DNA of 37,889 nucleotides from an uncultured Solirubrobacterales bacterium (GCA_937973575.1 CALJKH010000226.1:1-37889); one strand, 5' to 3'. Shown: positions 7,030 through 14,694, numbered from the stretch's first letter. Made by a program: numbers and translations. Notes: generated from the sequence alone by a model not told the origin.

Positions 7030-7680
7030 CTAGTAAGGCGGAAGGTTGGACCACCACGTTCCGAGTTCACGGAACGCAGTCCAGAAGGCCTTCTTGTCGG
7101 CCTCGTCATCAAGTGACGCGTCAATGTCCGGCACGGTCAGCACATCGCGGTTAGGGGTGAGCCTCTGGATTACTCCAGGCTCCCAGCGCACCTCCTCCGC
7201 GAGTGGCAGACCAAGTTCATTAACTGTGTTGACAACTTCCTCGCCCATCAGGACAAGAATCTTTGGGCGCACGATTTCGATCTCTTCAGCGAGGCGTGCG
7301 ATGCAGTCTGGGTCGGCGAGGCTTGGGTCGCTGACGGGGCACTTGATTACCAGGGTGCCGTAGACGGCGAGAGGATCAATGTCCAGCCGCTTGAGCGACT
7401 TCATCAGAGCATTGCCTGCGCGGCCGTAGAAGGCGACTCCTTCCTCAATCTCTGAGGAGCGGGGTGCGTGCTTAACGAGCATGATGTCCGCCTGCGGGTG
7501 GCCCGAGCCAAGGACTGGGCTCATGCTGCCGCGCGGGCAGCTGTTGCAGTCGCGCAGGTCATGTGCGAACTGGTTCAGTTCGCGGATTGCACGCTCAAGG
7601 TACTTCTCGCGGATTTGGTCGTCGGTAATCGGCACCGGTTGGGGTTTGGACGCGCGGGTGTCCGGCTCCTGCCCCTGCAT
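7030..7680 (-). CDS. Family-4-like uracil-DNA glycosylase homologue with degenerate active-site motifs
   Basis: A 216-residue member of the UDG superfamily. Four cysteines (C45, C48, C114, C126) match the Fe-S arrangement of family 4/5 UDGs, and FYGRAGNALMKSL matches their PFVGRAGQLL segment. The usual uracil-pocket motif GE(A/G)PG(x)2E is replaced by VKHAPRSSEIEEG, and the C-terminal HP(S/A) motif is not recognisable (VPDIDASLDDEADKKAFW instead). It may therefore be an inactive or altered-specificity relative rather than a standard base-excision enzyme. It lies downstream of, and overlaps by 1 nt (TGATG), the glycosyltransferase-PHP gene, so the two are co-translated. The fold assignment is reasonable; the activity is uncertain. 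Confidence 0.75.
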   Translation of the reverse strand: MQGQEPDTRASKPQPVPITDDQIREKYLERAIRELNQFAHDLRDCNSCPRGSMSPVLGSGHPQADIMLVKHAPRSSEIEEGVAFYGRAGNALMKSLKRLDIDPLAVYGTLVIKCPVSDPSLADPDCIARLAEEIEIVRPKILVLMGEEVVNTVNELGLPLAEEVRWEPGVIQRLTPNRDVLTVPDIDASLDDEADKKAFWTAFRELGTWWSNLPPY

Positions 7681-9569
7681 CAGGATTTGCGTGCGGCCTT
7701 CCTCACACGACGCTTCCTACTCGCCACCCGTGCAGATGCCGGAGTTGCCTTTGTTTGCAGGAACTTCAGGGCCTGAACGAAGAACAATGAGCTTGGTGTC
7801 TTTGTTATGTCAGCTTGCCTCAATGACTCTAAAAACTCTTCAGGGCCGTCAAAGTCGCGCATTCTGATTCGGACCGATCCAAGTCCTTGAGCGACATGTG
7901 AGTCGGACCCTGCGCCAGCTGGCAGGCGGTACTTGGCTGCAAAGCGCACAGCCTCCTCGTTGAACTCGCCAACTGCGATGCGAGCGTTGTAGACCTCAAG
8001 CGCGTCGATGTCTTCGAGGTGGGCAAGCAGGTGTTCGTAGTCGGGCACGCTGTGCATCCGGTCGAACGGGTGCGGCACATAGGCAAGGCCACCCTGCTCG
8101 TGGATTGCGTCAAGTGTTTCCTTCAGCGTCATTCCTGGCGGGATCCGCTTGTCGATGAAGAGGCCGATCACCTCACCCTGGTCTGCCGTCTTGATTTCTT
8201 CGGAGACGATGATCTTGATTCCGCTGGCCTTGGCCGCAGCGTCGTGCGCGCCACTTACCTCGTTGTGGTCGGTAACTGCGATGGCTCCCAGTCCCTTGGC
8301 GCGAGCTTCAGCCAGCAGCACCTCAACTGGCGTTGCGCAGTCGTAGGAGTGATCGGTGTGCATGTGGAGGTCCACATCAATCAGCGGCCGGTTGGCAATG
8401 CGCGCTGCGATGTCTGGCCGGGCGCGAGTGTCATGCCTGCGGCTAACTAGCTCCGCGCAGACCGACTCAACCTTGTCGAGCAGGACCTTCGGCTCAATCC
8501 GAGCGCGCACACCCGAGGCCTCGGCTCGCCAGCTCTGAGCCTTGCGCTCATCTGTAAGGACTGTCGAGAGCTGGGCGGCGAGGGTCTGATGGTCACCAGG
8601 AGTGTAGGCAGGCCCGACGCGGCCATCCTCAAGCAGCAGCTCGTGAACTGGCCCGGTCGTGGCGACGGGGATTGCTCCAGCGGCGACAGCTCCAAGGACT
8701 CCAACTGGCCGTTGGTGAGTCGCCGTGCCACCAACGACAACGATGTCAGCCCCGGTGATGAAGTCCTGCTCGTCACCTGGTGAGACTTCGACGATCTCAA
8801 CGCGGCCCAAAATGTCCTTGCCGATCTGGGCTGGCGGTGGTGAGCCTGGTTGGACTCCAATGCGAGCAACCCACTCAAGGTCGTGGATCTGGCGCAGGGC
8901 GCGAAGGGTGGTGCGGACTGTGCCGCGCTCGCTCCCGGCGAGCTGTGCGATCTGCGCAACGGGGTTGTGCGGCGCGGCATGGACTTCCATCGCTGGCAGA
9001 GCAACGGTTGCGCCAGCTGGTGCTGCAGCTTGGATGGCCGGCACTGCAGTCGCCCAATCTGCGAGGCAGGCATCAAGCCTTCCATAGACGGCACTGCCCA
9101 CCCGCTTGCCAAGACCTGACTCGGAGAAGTGAGGGTCGGGGCGGTGGAAGTGGCCAATGTTCAGTGCGCGGCTGAAGCGAAGGCCAGCGCCGGGCACGGA
9201 GCCAGGCAGTGGGTCGTGAAGGTGGACTACATCCAGCTCAAGTGCTTCAAGGGCATCCTCAACAGCGCGTGTGGCGCCAGCTGGAAGGGAGCGACGCGAG
9301 CGACCGGTCAGGGGGAGCGCTTCGCCGACTGGGATTACAACTGGCTTAGCACCTGGCTTAGGCAGGACCGACTCGGGATCCTTGCCGGCCTGTGCGATCA
9401 ACCTGCGGCCGGCTGCAGCGTCACCACTGCCCGTGCCAGGGGCGAGGACGACAACTCGGTGGCCGCGTTCAGCCAGCCCTTCGGCCAGTAGGCGCACCTG
9501 CCCAGCGATGTGGCCCGGGTCGTTCCACGGGACTGGCGAGACATGCGCGATGGCGAGAGGTTCACTCAC
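7680..9569 (-). CDS. Glycosyltransferase-4-like domain fused to PHP metallophosphoesterase domain
   Basis: About 629 residues with two domains. Residues about 5-375 resemble a GT-B, GT4-family glycosyltransferase: N-terminal VSPVPWNDPGHIAGQVRLLAEGLAxRGH, then LDVVHLHDPLP, and a nucleotide-sugar site region with GVLGAVAAGAIPVATTG. Residues about 398-600 are a PHP domain with all metal-binding motifs visible: DLHMHTDHSYD, VTDHNE, EEIKT, HPFD, GSDSHV. A very basic tail ends RKRRVRKAARKS. The start is set at the GTG at 9569, because a TATCCT hexamer lies 8 nt before it and the terminator of ino1 lies just upstream; an in-frame ATG 18 nt upstream is inside the promoter. The next gene overlaps by 1 nt. 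Its position beside inositol-lipid genes suggests a role in a glycolipid pathway, but this is inference. Confidence 0.85.
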   Translation of the reverse strand: MSEPLAIAHVSPVPWNDPGHIAGQVRLLAEGLAERGHRVVVLAPGTGSGDAAAGRRLIAQAGKDPESVLPKPGAKPVVIPVGEALPLTGRSRRSLPAGATRAVEDALEALELDVVHLHDPLPGSVPGAGLRFSRALNIGHFHRPDPHFSESGLGKRVGSAVYGRLDACLADWATAVPAIQAAAPAGATVALPAMEVHAAPHNPVAQIAQLAGSERGTVRTTLRALRQIHDLEWVARIGVQPGSPPPAQIGKDILGRVEIVEVSPGDEQDFITGADIVVVGGTATHQRPVGVLGAVAAGAIPVATTGPVHELLLEDGRVGPAYTPGDHQTLAAQLSTVLTDERKAQSWRAEASGVRARIEPKVLLDKVESVCAELVSRRHDTRARPDIAARIANRPLIDVDLHMHTDHSYDCATPVEVLLAEARAKGLGAIAVTDHNEVSGAHDAAAKASGIKIIVSEEIKTADQGEVIGLFIDKRIPPGMTLKETLDAIHEQGGLAYVPHPFDRMHSVPDYEHLLAHLEDIDALEVYNARIAVGEFNEEAVRFAAKYRLPAGAGSDSHVAQGLGSVRIRMRDFDGPEEFLESLRQADITKTPSSLFFVQALKFLQTKATPASARVASRKRRVRKAARKS

Positions 9570-9577
9570 TGTCTCCA

Positions 9578-9583
9578 AGGATA
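9578..9583 (-). promoter_or_regulatory. -10-like hexamer TATCCT for the GT-PHP gene
   Basis: TATCCT on the minus strand ends 8 nt before the GTG at 9569, just downstream of the ino1 terminator. It decides the start codon. The identical hexamer and distance occur before the alpha/beta hydrolase gene at 14625. Confidence 0.5.
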
Positions 9584-9590
9584 CCCCCAT

Positions 9591-9621
9591 AAAAAAGGCG
9601 GGCCCCGTAGGACCCGCCTTA
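9591..9621 (-). terminator. Rho-independent terminator of the inositol-lipid operon
   Basis: On the minus strand AGGCGGG..CC, loop TACG, GG..CCCGCCT is followed directly by a T run of six. It is a strong GC-rich stem (about 10 bp) located 26 nt after the ino1 stop. Confidence 0.88.
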
Positions 9622-9646
9622 GTCAATCTTGGTGGCTAGTAGCCAG

Positions 9647-10936
9647 TTACTTCTTGGCTGCAGCCTTCTTGCGAGGAGCTGGCTTTGCAGCTGTCTTCTT
9701 CGCAACAGGCTTGCGGGCTGCGGGCTTAGCTGCGGCCTTGGCCGGAGCCTTCTTAGCTGCAGGCTTGCGGGCTGCTGGCTTTGCAGCTGCCTTGCGTGCC
9801 TTCGGCTTGCCCTTGTACTTGGCGATGAACTTCTCCGTGTCCTCACGCGCGAGTGCGTCAGGGCGCTGATTCTGTGGTGACTTCATCAGGTACGAGGACG
9901 GACCATCAAGCTGGCCGCCAACACCGTTGTTCAGTGCGAGCTTGCAGCAACGGACAGCGTCAATGACAATGCCTGCTGAGTTTGGCGAGTCCCAAACCTC
10001 AAGCTTCAGCTCAACATTGAGCGGCACGTCACCGAAGGCTTGGCCTTCAACGCGAATGTGTGCCCACTTGCGGTCGGTAAGCCACGGCACATAGTCCGAT
10101 GGGCCGATGTACACATCGTCAGCTGGAAGCTTGTGCTCCATGATCGATGTAACAGCGTTCGTCTTGCTGATCTTCTTCGACTCGAGGCGCTCGCGCTCAA
10201 GCATGTTGAAGAAGTCCATGTTGCCGCCGACGTTCAGCTGCGACGTCTTGACCATCTTCACGCCACGCTCGCCGAACAGGCGGGCAAGGGTGCGGTGGAC
10301 GATCGTTGCGCCAACTTGGCTCTTGATGTCGTCGCCAACGATTGGCAGGCCGGCCTTCTCGAAGCGCTTGCTCCAGTAGGGCTCGCGTGCGATGAACACT
10401 GGGATGCAGTTAACGAAACCGCAGCCAGCTTCAAGCACTTGCTCGACGTACCACTTGGTTGCGTCCTCACTGCCTACTGGCAGGTAGGAGACGACAACGT
10501 CGGTCTTTGTGTCCTTGAGGATCTTGACGATGTCAACTGTCTCGCCTGGAGCCTTCGTGATGCGCTGCTTGAGGTACTTGCCGAGACCGTCGTGGGTCAT
10601 GCCGCGCTGAACTGTCACGCCGAGGTTCTTTGGCACCTTGGCGAACTTCATCGTGTTGTTCTGGCCTGACCAGATTGCCTGCCCGAGGTCCTTACCGACC
10701 TTCTGGGAGTCAATGTCGAATGCTGCGCTGAACTCGATGTCACCAACGTGGTAACCGCCGAGGTCGACGTGCATCAGACCAGGTACGTCTGACTTAGCGT
10801 CAGCGTTGCGGTAGTACTCAACGCCTTGCACGAATGCGCTCGCGCAGTTGCCGACGCCGATGATTGCTACCCGGACCTTGTCCTTCTGGTAGCGAGATGA
10901 ATTTGAATTGCGATTGCCGTTATTGGGCGGGGTCAC
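9647..10936 (-). CDS. ino1: Myo-inositol-1(3)-phosphate synthase with histone-H1-like C-terminal tail
   Basis: NAD-dependent isomerisation of glucose-6-phosphate to inositol-3-phosphate, the first step toward inositol lipids. The GTG start gives 429 residues. The N-terminal Rossmann motif is VAIIGVGNCASAFVQG (about residues 22-38). Family signatures include VVSYLPVGSEDATKWY, CIPVFIA, GLPIVGDDIKSQVGATI, LNVGGNMDFFNM, SIMEHKLPADDVYIGPSDYVPWL and the C-terminal PNSAGIVIDAVRC. The enzyme core matches actinobacterial/archaeal-type short synthases (about 360 residues). Residues about 370-429 are an extra tail of Lys, Ala, Pro and Arg in AAKPAARKP-like units resembling histone H1 or mycobacterial HU tails. 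AGGAGG lies 10 nt before the GTG (plus 10947-10952). It is the last gene of the operon, before a strong terminator. Confidence 0.95.
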   Translation of the reverse strand: MTPPNNGNRNSNSSRYQKDKVRVAIIGVGNCASAFVQGVEYYRNADAKSDVPGLMHVDLGGYHVGDIEFSAAFDIDSQKVGKDLGQAIWSGQNNTMKFAKVPKNLGVTVQRGMTHDGLGKYLKQRITKAPGETVDIVKILKDTKTDVVVSYLPVGSEDATKWYVEQVLEAGCGFVNCIPVFIAREPYWSKRFEKAGLPIVGDDIKSQVGATIVHRTLARLFGERGVKMVKTSQLNVGGNMDFFNMLERERLESKKISKTNAVTSIMEHKLPADDVYIGPSDYVPWLTDRKWAHIRVEGQAFGDVPLNVELKLEVWDSPNSAGIVIDAVRCCKLALNNGVGGQLDGPSSYLMKSPQNQRPDALAREDTEKFIAKYKGKPKARKAAAKPAARKPAAKKAPAKAAAKPAARKPVAKKTAAKPAPRKKAAAKK

Positions 10937-10965
10937 AGTGGTATTACCTCCTATGGAGTGACCTG

Positions 10966-10981
10966 CTGTGGGACTCCACAG
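10966..10981 (-). other. Small hairpin between pgsA and ino1
   Basis: A perfect inverted repeat CTGTGG-GACT-CCACAG (6-4-6) in the 63-nt gap between pgsA and ino1, upstream of the ino1 ribosome site. It is too weak for a terminator (no T run) and could be an mRNA processing or stability element. Confidence 0.3.
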
Positions 10982-10999
10982 CGGACACGGAGGCTACAC

Positions 11000-11620
11000 C
11001 TAGTCGCTGCCGTTTTCCCGATTGAGAGCGTTCCGTACATGTGAGATGCGCTGACCGGTCGTCACAAAGGACAGTGCGGCGAGTACATAAACGGAAGGAG
11101 CGAGCAGTTCAAAGTCGAAAAGTCCTGCGCCCTTTGCGAACAGAAGGCCTGCCGCCATGATCACAACTCGCACTGGCCTGGTTGCGATTCCGACCTTGCA
11201 CTCCACGCCCAAGGCCTCAGCGCGGGCGCGCGTGTAGGAGACCATCAGGCTCAACAACACGGCGAGCATGCAGGCAGCAACAGCAGCCTCGTCACCGCGC
11301 GAGGCGAAGTAGGCGGCAACTGCTGTCAGGACGATCCCCTCTTCAATCCGGTCAAGCGTGCTGTCAAGGAAGGCGCCAAAGGGTGTGCCCTTGCCTGACA
11401 TGCGTGAGTAGCGGCCGTCGAGTGTGTCCATCACCGAGCCGACGATGAATGCAAGGCCAGCAATGAAGAACTGGCGGTCGAGAACCAGAACTGCTGCAAC
11501 AACATTCAGCACAAGGCCGGTCATCGAGATTGCGTTCGGCGTCAGCCGTGACTCGATCAGGCGGTTGCGCATCATCGCGCCGAACTCGCCGGTTCCGTTA
11601 GTGCGCCCCTCGGTACTCAA
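11000..11620 (-). CDS. pgsA: CDP-alcohol phosphatidyltransferase, probable phosphatidylinositol-phosphate synthase
   Basis: A membrane enzyme joining CDP-diacylglycerol with, most likely, inositol-phosphate to give phosphatidylinositol phosphate. It has 206 residues and about six hydrophobic helices. The family signature is complete: DTLDGRYSR, then eight residues, G, AFLD and STLD (about residues 64-90), with Ser in place of the usual Ala before Arg. A later GIATRPVRVVI and TTGQRISHVRN resemble actinobacterial PIP synthases rather than PGP synthase, and the adjacent inositol-phosphate synthase supports this. The start is TTG overlapping the PAP2 gene stop by 4 nt (TTGA); an internal ATG pair at codons 15-16 is an alternative. 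It is followed by ino1, giving a pathway-ordered operon. Confidence 0.88.
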   Translation of the reverse strand: MSTEGRTNGTGEFGAMMRNRLIESRLTPNAISMTGLVLNVVAAVLVLDRQFFIAGLAFIVGSVMDTLDGRYSRMSGKGTPFGAFLDSTLDRIEEGIVLTAVAAYFASRGDEAAVAACMLAVLLSLMVSYTRARAEALGVECKVGIATRPVRVVIMAAGLLFAKGAGLFDFELLAPSVYVLAALSFVTTGQRISHVRNALNRENGSD

Positions 11621-12426
11621 GCTTCTTCAGGGGCCAGCGTCTGCTGGCGGGCGGGGGGACGAGTGGTCTCAGTGACCGGGGTGAACTTCCATCCGTCGCG
11701 CGTTTTGCCGAGCTGGCGGGCGATGGTCCAAGCGAGGCCAGCGGTGATGGCCCCGAGTACTGCGTCGAAGAGGTAGTGGTTGCCGGTAGCGACAACAACC
11801 CAGGTGACAAGCAGCGGGTAGCAAAGCCAAAGTCGCTTGGCCCAAGTGCGGTTAACGAGCTTGCTTAGGGAGAGTCCAACAAGAAGCGCAAAGCAGACAT
11901 GCATTGAAGGCACAGCTGCGTAGAGGTTGATGAGAGCGCTGATCTTTTCGTTGTCGACGTGGGTTCCAGTTGCGATAGCGATGGTGTCGGAGAATCCCCA
12001 CTCAGGCATCAGCCGCGGTGGTGCAGTCGGATAGGCCGCGTAGCCGACAAGGGCAAGGCTCATTGCGGCGAGGAACATGTTGCGCACGAAGTAGAACGAC
12101 GGATTACGGCGCATGTAGATGAAGATCAGTGCGGAGAAGGTGATCAGGTAGTGGCTGTTGACATACATCCAGTCAGCGAACCCGATCATGAAGTCGCTCC
12201 CGCGCGACCATGCCTGAATGCTTGGCTCAACGAAGACATTTAGTGACTGCTCAAGGTCAATGACTTGGTTTGCGTTCCAGAAGGCTGTGCTTGCGCTGCC
12301 GTCAGCGAACCCTCGAACCAGCTGGTAACCCAAGTAACAAGCGCCAAACAGTGCGACTTGGCGCAGAGCATCAACGCCGCCTTTTGGCAACCACTTTCTA
12401 TCTCCCTTGCGGGCAACAACCGCCAT
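11617..12426 (-). CDS. PAP2-superfamily membrane phosphatase / inositolphosphotransferase-like protein
   Basis: A 269-residue integral membrane protein with about six helices and PAP2 active-site motifs: the PTAPPRLMPEWG loop, AVPSMHVCFALL with the catalytic His, and ATGNHYLFDAVLG with the second His. The family (PAP2_3, Aur1/Ipt1-like) includes lipid phosphatases and enzymes moving inositol-phosphate onto lipids. It overlaps pgsA by 4 nt, so it is translationally coupled to PIP synthase. I infer it may dephosphorylate PIP to PI or act on an inositol lipid; the sequence alone cannot decide. TAGGAT lies 8 nt before the ATG, so this gene probably begins a leaderless transcript continuing into pgsA and ino1. 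Confidence 0.87.
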   Translation of the reverse strand: MAVVARKGDRKWLPKGGVDALRQVALFGACYLGYQLVRGFADGSASTAFWNANQVIDLEQSLNVFVEPSIQAWSRGSDFMIGFADWMYVNSHYLITFSALIFIYMRRNPSFYFVRNMFLAAMSLALVGYAAYPTAPPRLMPEWGFSDTIAIATGTHVDNEKISALINLYAAVPSMHVCFALLVGLSLSKLVNRTWAKRLWLCYPLLVTWVVVATGNHYLFDAVLGAITAGLAWTIARQLGKTRDGWKFTPVTETTRPPARQQTLAPEEA

Positions 12427-12434
12427 AACACTCG

Positions 12435-12440
12435 ATCCTA
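12435..12440 (-). promoter_or_regulatory. -10-like hexamer TAGGAT for the PAP2-pgsA-ino1 operon
   Basis: TAGGAT on the minus strand ends 8 nt before the PAP2 ATG at 12426. No Shine-Dalgarno is present between them. Confidence 0.48.
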
Positions 12441-12473
12441 CCCCTGTTAAGGGGTTTGGGGGAACGAGGGAGC

Positions 12474-13793
12474 TTAGCTATTCAGTAGGCGAGCTGGAAC
12501 CACTCTGTAGAGGGTCCAATCTGGTGACTTCCAAACTTCGCGAAGCCATGGTTGGCCTTCTCGCACCAGCTTTGCTTCGCCTAACGCAGCGCTGTCAATG
12601 GGGACATTGTTAGGGAGCGCAACCCACCGCACCGAAAGGCCGTCCAGCCACTTGCGGTAGGCAGCAGGGCTGATGTTGTCCCCGTTCACTGACGAGTTGC
12701 GGGCGTTGTCGAGTTGCCGCTCCCAGCCGCGGGCAATCGGGAAGGTCCTGGCGACCTCCGCTGCTTCCCAATGGCCACGGGTCCAGACGACTTCAACCCT
12801 GCCAGGCGGGCGGCCGAGTGTTTCCAGTTTCTGAACCAGCGGCGCGTAGAAGGCAGCATTGGTGGATCGGTCCGTCGCCGCTCGGTCGTTGTCAATCACC
12901 GGCGCAGCCCACTGCCAGACAAGTGCAAACGGAAGGAGTGCCATAAAGACCCGCGGGCGCGTGTTAAGCAGGACTACTGCGGCTAATGCGCCGGCGGCAA
13001 GCTGGCCAAGGCGGGCAGCATTCGAGCCAATCGGAGCGTGTATTAGGAAAGCGCCGATATTCAGCAGGAGATACAGGCCTACTGCAACCCGGACTGTTCG
13101 GCGGTTGCTTGGTGTGAGCAGGATGGCCACCGCGCAGGCAACTGCAACTGGGACGAACGCCTTCCATGAGTAAGGCTGCCAGCCGCCATCCCCCCATACG
13201 ACTGAGATGACTGCGACGGGAAGTAGCGCGAGCACGGCTGTGGTGACTCCGTCTCGGTCAAGCCGAGCGAAAGCACACAGGGCAAGGAACAGGGCCGAGA
13301 CAGGGCTGACTAGCGCTGTCAGGATTGCCAGCGGTGCCCACCAGTACCACTGCCTTCCGCGCATCAAGCAGGCAAGGCACGCTGCTGCCGCTGCAATTCC
13401 CATCAGGTACGTAGTGCGGCCAGACCAAAGAGCTGCCAGCGCTCCGAGCGACAGCAGGATGCTGGCGACTATCGCCTCGTGCCTGCCGTCAGTCGCAGAC
13501 GACGCTGCCCGTGCCAAGGCCCAGGCTGCGAGGACCGCAGCAATGGCTCCGGCAAGCCAGACGCCAAGCAAGCCCCCGGCGACCGGTGACAGCACGCTGT
13601 ACGGCAGCAGGTGGTGGCCTCCGTACCACTGCGGGTTCCAAGTCTGGAAGCCGTGGTCTGCGAAGTACTCGGCGCGGAATGTTTGCGCTGCCATGTCGGC
13701 AGTGTGCGGCTGGACGATCAGCCATGCAGCTGCGCCAACCAGCGCGAGGCCGACTGACCACTGCGTTGCCCGATCAGGTGCCTTCAGCCGCAT
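12474..13793 (-). CDS. Polytopic membrane protein, possibly GT-C-type glycosyltransferase
   Basis: A 439-residue protein with roughly nine to ten hydrophobic helices in residues 10-310, followed by a soluble C-terminal domain of about 125 residues. Residues about 40-65 (AEYFADHGFQTWNPQWYGGH) form an acidic/aromatic loop after the first helix, the position where GT-C polyprenyl-linked glycosyltransferases carry catalytic acids. The C-terminal part (GRVEVVWTRGHWEAAEVART, ARGWERQLDNARN, LSVRWVALPNN) is probably extracytoplasmic. I do not recognise a named family. It lies 47 nt upstream of the PAP2 gene and 13 nt downstream of the alpha/beta hydrolase gene, so it probably shares a transcript with the hydrolase. 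A role in glycolipid assembly is an inference from neighbours. Confidence 0.75.
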   Translation of the reverse strand: MRLKAPDRATQWSVGLALVGAAAWLIVQPHTADMAAQTFRAEYFADHGFQTWNPQWYGGHHLLPYSVLSPVAGGLLGVWLAGAIAAVLAAWALARAASSATDGRHEAIVASILLSLGALAALWSGRTTYLMGIAAAAACLACLMRGRQWYWWAPLAILTALVSPVSALFLALCAFARLDRDGVTTAVLALLPVAVISVVWGDGGWQPYSWKAFVPVAVACAVAILLTPSNRRTVRVAVGLYLLLNIGAFLIHAPIGSNAARLGQLAAGALAAVVLLNTRPRVFMALLPFALVWQWAAPVIDNDRAATDRSTNAAFYAPLVQKLETLGRPPGRVEVVWTRGHWEAAEVARTFPIARGWERQLDNARNSSVNGDNISPAAYRKWLDGLSVRWVALPNNVPIDSAALGEAKLVREGQPWLREVWKSPDWTLYRVVPARLLNS

Positions 13794-13806
13794 TGTCGGC
13801 TGGACG

Positions 13807-14625
13807 CTACGCCGTCAGGAAGTCGCAGACAGTCCCAATGAGTTCTGGCTTATCAAGCCATGGCCAGTGGCCAGCGTCTGCGATGTGTTCGACGGTCGCG
13901 CCGGGCAGGGCCTGGCCGTAAGCGTCAGCGAAGCTTTTTGGAATGTAAGGGTCCTTGTCACCCCAGAGCACGAGGGCTGGGCAGGTGAGCTTGCCCAAGT
14001 CCTTGCCAGCAGCTTCAAGCACCTTGGCTGGTGCTGACCGATACAGGGCAAGGATTGCCCGCTGGGTGCCAAGGTCAAAGTGCGACATCGACTGCTCAAT
14101 CAGCTCTTGAGGAAGTGGGCCCGGGGTCGCGTTTGACTCACGGCTGATCCACCTCAGCGTCCTCTTGCTGGTGAATCCCATCGCCAACTCGCCAAGGAAT
14201 CGGGTCCTCCAGATCTTCGCCATGCGGTGCCACTTGTAACCGGGCAGGAATGGGACTGAGTCCATGACGACAAGGCGCTCCACCCGGTCAGGGTTGGCCT
14301 GTGCCCAAGCAAGGCCGACTCCACCCCAGTCATGGACAACAAGGCGGACCTTGTCGATGTTCTTGTAAGCGAGGAAGTCGTCAATCCACTGCGCGTAGAA
14401 GGGAATGTCGTAGGCAAGGTCACCGCGCTTTGTGGACCGCCCAAAGCCGGGAAGGTCCGGCGCGATGCCGCCGGCTACTTCAAGGAAGGGAAGCCAGTCG
14501 TCGGAGCTGGTCGGCACGCCGTGCAGCCAAAGGATTGGCGCGGCGTCTGGGTTGGCAGCTGGTGCGGTACGCCAGAAGGCTGGCATGCCGTCAACTTCAC
14601 CACCGTGGTCAGTGACATTGGTCAT
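13807..14625 (-). CDS. Alpha/beta hydrolase with Asp nucleophile (haloalkane dehalogenase / epoxide hydrolase-like)
   Basis: A 272-residue cytosolic alpha/beta hydrolase. WLHGVPTSSDDWLPF supplies the HGxP oxyanion loop (about residues 34-48). The nucleophile elbow is VVHDWGGVGLAW, with Asp rather than Ser near residue 99, as in haloalkane dehalogenases and epoxide hydrolases, and the Trp after it corresponds to a halide-binding position in dehalogenases. LVLWGDKDPYIP carries the acid-bearing strand, and HIADAGHWPWLDKPEL carries the catalytic His. Such proteins hydrolyse C-halogen, epoxide or ester bonds; the substrate cannot be named. The ATG at 14625 is preceded 8 nt upstream by TATCCT. Just upstream lies the left copy of the 22-bp direct repeat that borders the secreted-protein cassette. 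Confidence 0.88.
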   Translation of the reverse strand: MTNVTDHGGEVDGMPAFWRTAPAANPDAAPILWLHGVPTSSDDWLPFLEVAGGIAPDLPGFGRSTKRGDLAYDIPFYAQWIDDFLAYKNIDKVRLVVHDWGGVGLAWAQANPDRVERLVVMDSVPFLPGYKWHRMAKIWRTRFLGELAMGFTSKRTLRWISRESNATPGPLPQELIEQSMSHFDLGTQRAILALYRSAPAKVLEAAGKDLGKLTCPALVLWGDKDPYIPKSFADAYGQALPGATVEHIADAGHWPWLDKPELIGTVCDFLTA

Positions 14626-14633
14626 CGTCTCTG

Positions 14634-14639
14634 AGGATA
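14634..14639 (-). promoter_or_regulatory. -10-like hexamer TATCCT for the alpha/beta hydrolase gene
   Basis: TATCCT on the minus strand ends 8 nt before the ATG at 14625, leaderless. It matches the GT-PHP promoter in hexamer and spacing. Confidence 0.5.
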
Positions 14640-14648
14640 CGGCGCAGG

Positions 14649-14670
14649 TAGTGTCAGCGGCCGAGTGGCC
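14649..14670. repeat. Left copy of 22-bp direct repeat flanking the secreted-protein cassette
   Basis: The sequence begins TAGTGTCAGCGG and ends GAGTGGCC. It is identical over 22 bp and in the same orientation as 16118-16139; the adjoining bases differ on both sides. The two copies enclose both secreted-protein genes and nothing else. Confidence 0.9.
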
Positions 14671-14694
14671 GTCTTGCTTAGGCAGGTTTTGGGA

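Noticed and set aside
9655..9810. Possible tandem DNA repeat array
   Set aside because: The repetition is at codon level in the AAKPAARKP tail, with irregular units; it is low-complexity coding sequence.
9510..9869. Plus-strand Ala/Leu/Gly-rich frame resembling a membrane protein
   Set aside because: It is antisense to the Lys/Ala/Pro tail of ino1 and crosses the terminator; the hydrophobicity is a by-product of the complementary codons.
14649..14680. CGGCCGAGTGGCC in the 22-bp repeat resembles the D-arm of tRNA-Ser/Leu
   Set aside because: No acceptor stem, anticodon arm or T-loop (GGTTCGA) can be found around either copy, so it is not a tRNA-borne attachment site.
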